This document shows, one piece after another, positions 61,507 through 64,000 of a stretch of 64,000 bases of DNA; position 1 is the stretch's first letter, and each line of letters starts with the position of its first letter. This DNA is from Mycobacterium sp. URHB0044. Its GTDB lineage: Bacteria; Actinomycetota; Actinomycetes; Mycobacteriales; Mycobacteriaceae. A program made the position numbers and the translations under genes. The stretch covers positions 186,001 through 250,000 of the forward strand of contig NZ_JIAW01000007.1 of the NCBI RefSeq assembly GCF_000620625.1, written 5' to 3'. The notes below the pieces were generated by a model. It searched no databases and had not been told where the DNA came from. It was given only the letters and a program-made list of their open reading frames with translations.

Positions 61507-62814
61507 ATGAACACCGCTGCGCCGCCCACGGCCACCGAACTCACCGTCGCCGCCTGGCCAGGTACGGTTCCCCGTCTGCTGCGCCTGTCCGACGACCGCG
61601 AGGACTACCCCGAGTACGCGCGCACCGGTGGATATCAGCCTCTCGACGACCCGGACGCATTGCTCGACGAAATCGACCGCAGCGGCCTGCTCGGACGTGG
61701 TGGCGCGGCGTTCCCCCTCGCGGTCAAGCTACGCACGGTCCGCGATGCGGGGCGGACGGGCAGAGACACCGTCGTCCTCGCCAATGGTGAAGAGGGCGAA
61801 CCGGCGTCGATCAAGGACAAGTGGCTGCTGCGCAACCGACCGCACCTGGTCCTCGACGGCGTGCGTCTGGCCGCAGGCATCGTCGGCGCCGAACGCGCCT
61901 ACGTGTACGTGTCGGACGCGCAGGCCGCCCGCGCCGTGAACGAGGCGATCGACCAGGCCGCCGCCGCGCGACCCGATGACGCACTCACCGTCAGCGTCAT
62001 CACCGTCGACGCCGGCTACGTCGCCGGCGAGGAGACCGCCGCCGTCCGAGCCATCAACGGCGGACCGGCGAAGCCCACCGACAAGCCGCCGCGCCCGTTC
62101 GAACACGGCGTCGGCGGCCACCCCACGCTGGTGAGCAATGTCGAGACGCTCGCCAATCTCCCCTACCTGCTACGGCATGGCGCCGACGCCTTCCGCGCCG
62201 AGGGTACGTCCGCCTCCCCAGGCACCTTCCTGGCCACCGTCACGGGCGCGGCGCGGCCCGCCGCCCTCTACGAAATTCCGCACGGCGCTGCGGTCGTCGA
62301 TCTCCTTGCCTTGCATGGCGTTTCGGCTGATCAACTCACCGGCGTGCTGATGGGCGGCTACTTCGCCGGGCTGCTGAACCGCGAGGTGCTGGACGCCACG
62401 CTCGATCACGAGACGATGCGCCGGCTGGGTAGCGGCCTCGGCTGCGGGGCCGTCGCCCTGATCACCGACGACTGTCCGGTCGCCGTTGCGGCGGCGGTGA
62501 TGGCCTACTTCGACCGGGAGAACGCCGGCCAGTGCGGGTCGTGCTTCAACGGCACCGCGGCGATGTCGGCCGTCACCGAGGCCTTGCGCGACGGCGTCGC
62601 CAGCTCGGAGGACATGGCCCGTTTGGAGCGATGGTCGGTGGTGCTGCGCGGCCGCGGCGCCTGCGCGACGTTGGACGCGGCCACCAACGTGGCCACCACG
62701 CTGGTGTTGCAGTTCCCCCAACTGGTCGCCCGTCACCTCGACGGAGCCTGCGACTCCTGCCGCGCAGGCTCCTACAGCGTGCTGCGACCCTACGAAGTGG
62801 AGGCGGTGTCATGA
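61507..62814 (+). CDS. NuoF-like NADH-binding flavoprotein (single-protein, FMN + FeS)
   Basis: A 435-residue relative of complex I subunit F. LLGRGGAAFPLAVKL is the NADH/FMN loop, VLANGEEGEPASIKDKWLL binds FMN, then HPTLVSNVETLANLP and an SLBB-type domain (YEIPHGAAVVDLL…GVLMGGYFAGLL). The C-terminal Fe-S region has NAGQCGSCFNG and RGACATL, a variant of the usual CGxCxPCRxG…C. No other nuo genes are present, so it probably feeds electrons from NADH to the ferredoxin encoded directly downstream (ATGA overlap), and from there to a P450. Confidence 0.82.
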   Translation: MNTAAPPTATELTVAAWPGTVPRLLRLSDDREDYPEYARTGGYQPLDDPDALLDEIDRSGLLGRGGAAFPLAVKLRTVRDAGRTGRDTVVLANGEEGEPASIKDKWLLRNRPHLVLDGVRLAAGIVGAERAYVYVSDAQAARAVNEAIDQAAAARPDDALTVSVITVDAGYVAGEETAAVRAINGGPAKPTDKPPRPFEHGVGGHPTLVSNVETLANLPYLLRHGADAFRAEGTSASPGTFLATVTGAARPAALYEIPHGAAVVDLLALHGVSADQLTGVLMGGYFAGLLNREVLDATLDHETMRRLGSGLGCGAVALITDDCPVAVAAAVMAYFDRENAGQCGSCFNGTAAMSAVTEALRDGVASSEDMARLERWSVVLRGRGACATLDAATNVATTLVLQFPQLVARHLDGACDSCRAGSYSVLRPYEVEAVS

Positions 62815-63053
62815 GGATTCGGCTGGACCGCACGATGTGCGACGGTTTCGGGATCTGTGCCAAACACGCGCCCGGGTACTTCTCGCTCGATGACTGGGGT
62901 TACGCGTCGCTGATCGGCAACGGCACCATTCCCGACGAGGATCACGACGCCGTGCAGCGAGCCCTGTTGGACTGCCCGGTGCACGCGATCATCGAGATGA
63001 GCGCCGAGTCGAACGGCGCCGTCGTGACGAAGCGGGGAGTGGAACGTGTCTGA
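62811..63053 (+). CDS. [3Fe-4S] ferredoxin, NuoF-linked
   Basis: An 80-residue ferredoxin with three Cys: MCDGFGIC (Cys 10, Cys 16) and DCPVHA (Cys 55), the P450-ferredoxin spacing with Gly rather than Cys in the fourth ligand position. The start overlaps the NuoF-like stop (ATGA), and its end overlaps the next start by 8 nt. The C-terminal 20 residues (SAESNGAVVTKRGVERV) extend beyond most family members. Confidence 0.9.
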   Translation: MRIRLDRTMCDGFGICAKHAPGYFSLDDWGYASLIGNGTIPDEDHDAVQRALLDCPVHAIIEMSAESNGAVVTKRGVERV

Positions 63054-64000
63054 AGCGCCAGGGCGTCCACTGCCTCAGCTCACGCTCGAGAACGAGTTCT
63101 TCTGGACCTCGGGTGCCGACGGCCAGCTCCGGCTGCAGGAATGCCAGAGCTGTCAGGCGCTGATCCACCCGCCGGCGCCGATCTGCCGGTACTGCCGAAG
63201 TCACGACATCGGCGTGCGTTCGGTCTCCGGCAAGGGCACGCTGTCGGCCTTCACCGTCAACCACCGCTTCGGATTTCCCGATCTGCCACCGCCGTACGTC
63301 ATTGCGCAGGTCGCCATTGCGGAGGACCCGCGAGTCCGGCTGACCACGAACATCGTCGACTGCGACCCCGAGGATCTCGAACTGGGCCAGCCGGTCGAGG
63401 TGCGGTTCCAGCACCTTGCCGATGTGTGGCTGCCGGTGTTCACCCCTGCGGCCGACCGGACTCCGCTGGCCCAGCCCGTCGACGAGATCGCGCCGCAGGA
63501 CTTCGGCAAGCACGTCCGGCCCATGCTCACGCGGACGAAGTTCGAGGACCACTCGGCGATCACCGGCATCGGCGCATCCCGGCTCGGCAGGCGGCTGATG
63601 GTTCCGCCGCTGTCCCTGACGATCGAGGCGTGCGAGGCGGCGGTCGCCGACGCCGGCCTGACGCTCGACGACATCGACGGCCTGTCCACGTACCCCGGCC
63701 TCGACATCGGCGGCATGGGCGAAGGCGGTGTGAGCGCACTCGAGGGCGCGCTCGGGCTGAAGCCGACCTGGATCAACGGCGGAATGGACACGTTCGGTCC
63801 CGGCGGCTCGGTAATCGCGGCGATGCTGGCCATCTCCACCGGCATGGCCCGGCACGTGCTGTGCTTCCGCACCCTGTGGGAGGCGACCTTCGGCCAGCTG
63901 ATGAAGGAGGGCAAGATGGCGCCGCCCGGCGGTGCCCGCACCACCAGCTGGCAGATGCCGTTCGGCGCGACGTCGGCCGCACATACGTTGGCGCTCAACG
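63046..64000 (+). CDS. DUF35 (Zn-ribbon + OB-fold) fused to thiolase domain, cut by window edge
   Basis: Starts at GTG 63046; about 318 residues are visible. Residues 1–130 are DUF35: a zinc ribbon (LQECQSCQALIHPPAPICRYC) then an OB-fold (GKGTLSAFTVNHRFGFPDLPPPYVIAQVAIAED). From about 165 a thiolase domain begins (SAITGIGASRLGRRLMVPPLSLTIEACEAAVADAGLTLDDIDGL). In mycobacteria the separate proteins ChsH2-DUF35 and Ltp2 form a retro-aldolase that removes the last steroid side-chain unit; here both halves are one polypeptide. The thiolase active site and C-terminus lie past 64000. Confidence 0.88.
   Translation, partial: MSEAPGRPLPQLTLENEFFWTSGADGQLRLQECQSCQALIHPPAPICRYCRSHDIGVRSVSGKGTLSAFTVNHRFGFPDLPPPYVIAQVAIAEDPRVRLTTNIVDCDPEDLELGQPVEVRFQHLADVWLPVFTPAADRTPLAQPVDEIAPQDFGKHVRPMLTRTKFEDHSAITGIGASRLGRRLMVPPLSLTIEACEAAVADAGLTLDDIDGLSTYPGLDIGGMGEGGVSALEGALGLKPTWINGGMDTFGPGGSVIAAMLAISTGMARHVLCFRTLWEATFGQLMKEGKMAPPGGARTTSWQMPFGATSAAHTLALN

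Noticed and set aside
1..64000. tRNA genes, insertion sequences or phage attachment sites
   Set aside because: No transposase or integrase frames, no terminal inverted repeats with target duplications, and no cloverleaf sequence noticed by eye; a tRNAscan run would settle the RNA part.

Overview
The window reads as chromosome of a mycobacterium, most likely an environmental, fast-growing type (Mycolicibacterium). The left end has the mycobacterial order M20 peptidase – acpS – fas (type I FAS) – Tat-exported DUF1906 protein. The rest is GC-rich, densely packed sequence with many 1–4 nt ATGA/GTGA overlaps, an mce operon and many FadD/FadE/P450/SDR genes. I see no rRNA, tRNA, transposase or CRISPR array. 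The species call is an inference from gene content.

Layout. (1) 0–11.2 kb: lipid-synthesis core: partial peptidase, acpS, the 9.2 kb fas gene with a palindrome-rich upstream region, and a Tat-exported glycoside-hydrolase-like protein. (2) 11.4–23 kb: ordinary accessory genes: a polyamine-type ABC importer (ATPase, lipoprotein, two permeases), a MerR regulator, an MFS transporter, a ChaB-like protein, an LtrA-like membrane protein, an NAD-dependent epimerase, two convergent IspD-like genes and a patatin-like lipase. (3) 23–57 kb: an Mce import and catabolism block. Two Mce-associated membrane proteins, two acyl-CoA ligases, an amidohydrolase, an enoyl-CoA hydratase, a VOC protein, a second epimerase, an NTF2-like protein, a TetR/P450 divergent pair and four small secreted proteins lead up to a ten-gene run: ALDH – CaiB CoA-transferase – OB-fold protein – thiolase – yrbEA – yrbEB – mceA–F. 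Divergent from its front is SDR – SDR – [3Fe-4S] ferredoxin – P450. (4) 55–64 kb: a two-subunit acyl-CoA dehydrogenase, two more amidohydrolases, a Rieske protein, an alpha/beta hydrolase, an unknown protein, a NuoF-like flavoprotein with a second [3Fe-4S] ferredoxin, and a DUF35–thiolase fusion cut by the window end.

The most interesting observation is a repeated 15-bp palindrome, GAGAAT-N3-ATTCTC. It occurs perfectly or with mismatches ten times, each time between genes and in front of a transcription unit, and I found it only between 24.6 and 57.4 kb. It marks the Mas genes, the amidohydrolase/FadD unit, the FadD/enoyl-hydratase divergent promoter, three secreted proteins, the ALDH–mce operon, the SDR–P450 operon, the acyl-CoA dehydrogenase pair and the amidohydrolase–Rieske operon. 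The half-site resembles that of the cholesterol regulator KstR, but the spacing differs by one base. My working model is a dedicated regulon that imports a hydrophobic, probably polycyclic or terpenoid, molecule through Mce, oxidises it with P450s, activates it to a CoA thioester, and shortens it by beta-oxidation plus a DUF35/thiolase retro-aldol step. The substrate and the regulator cannot be read from the sequence.
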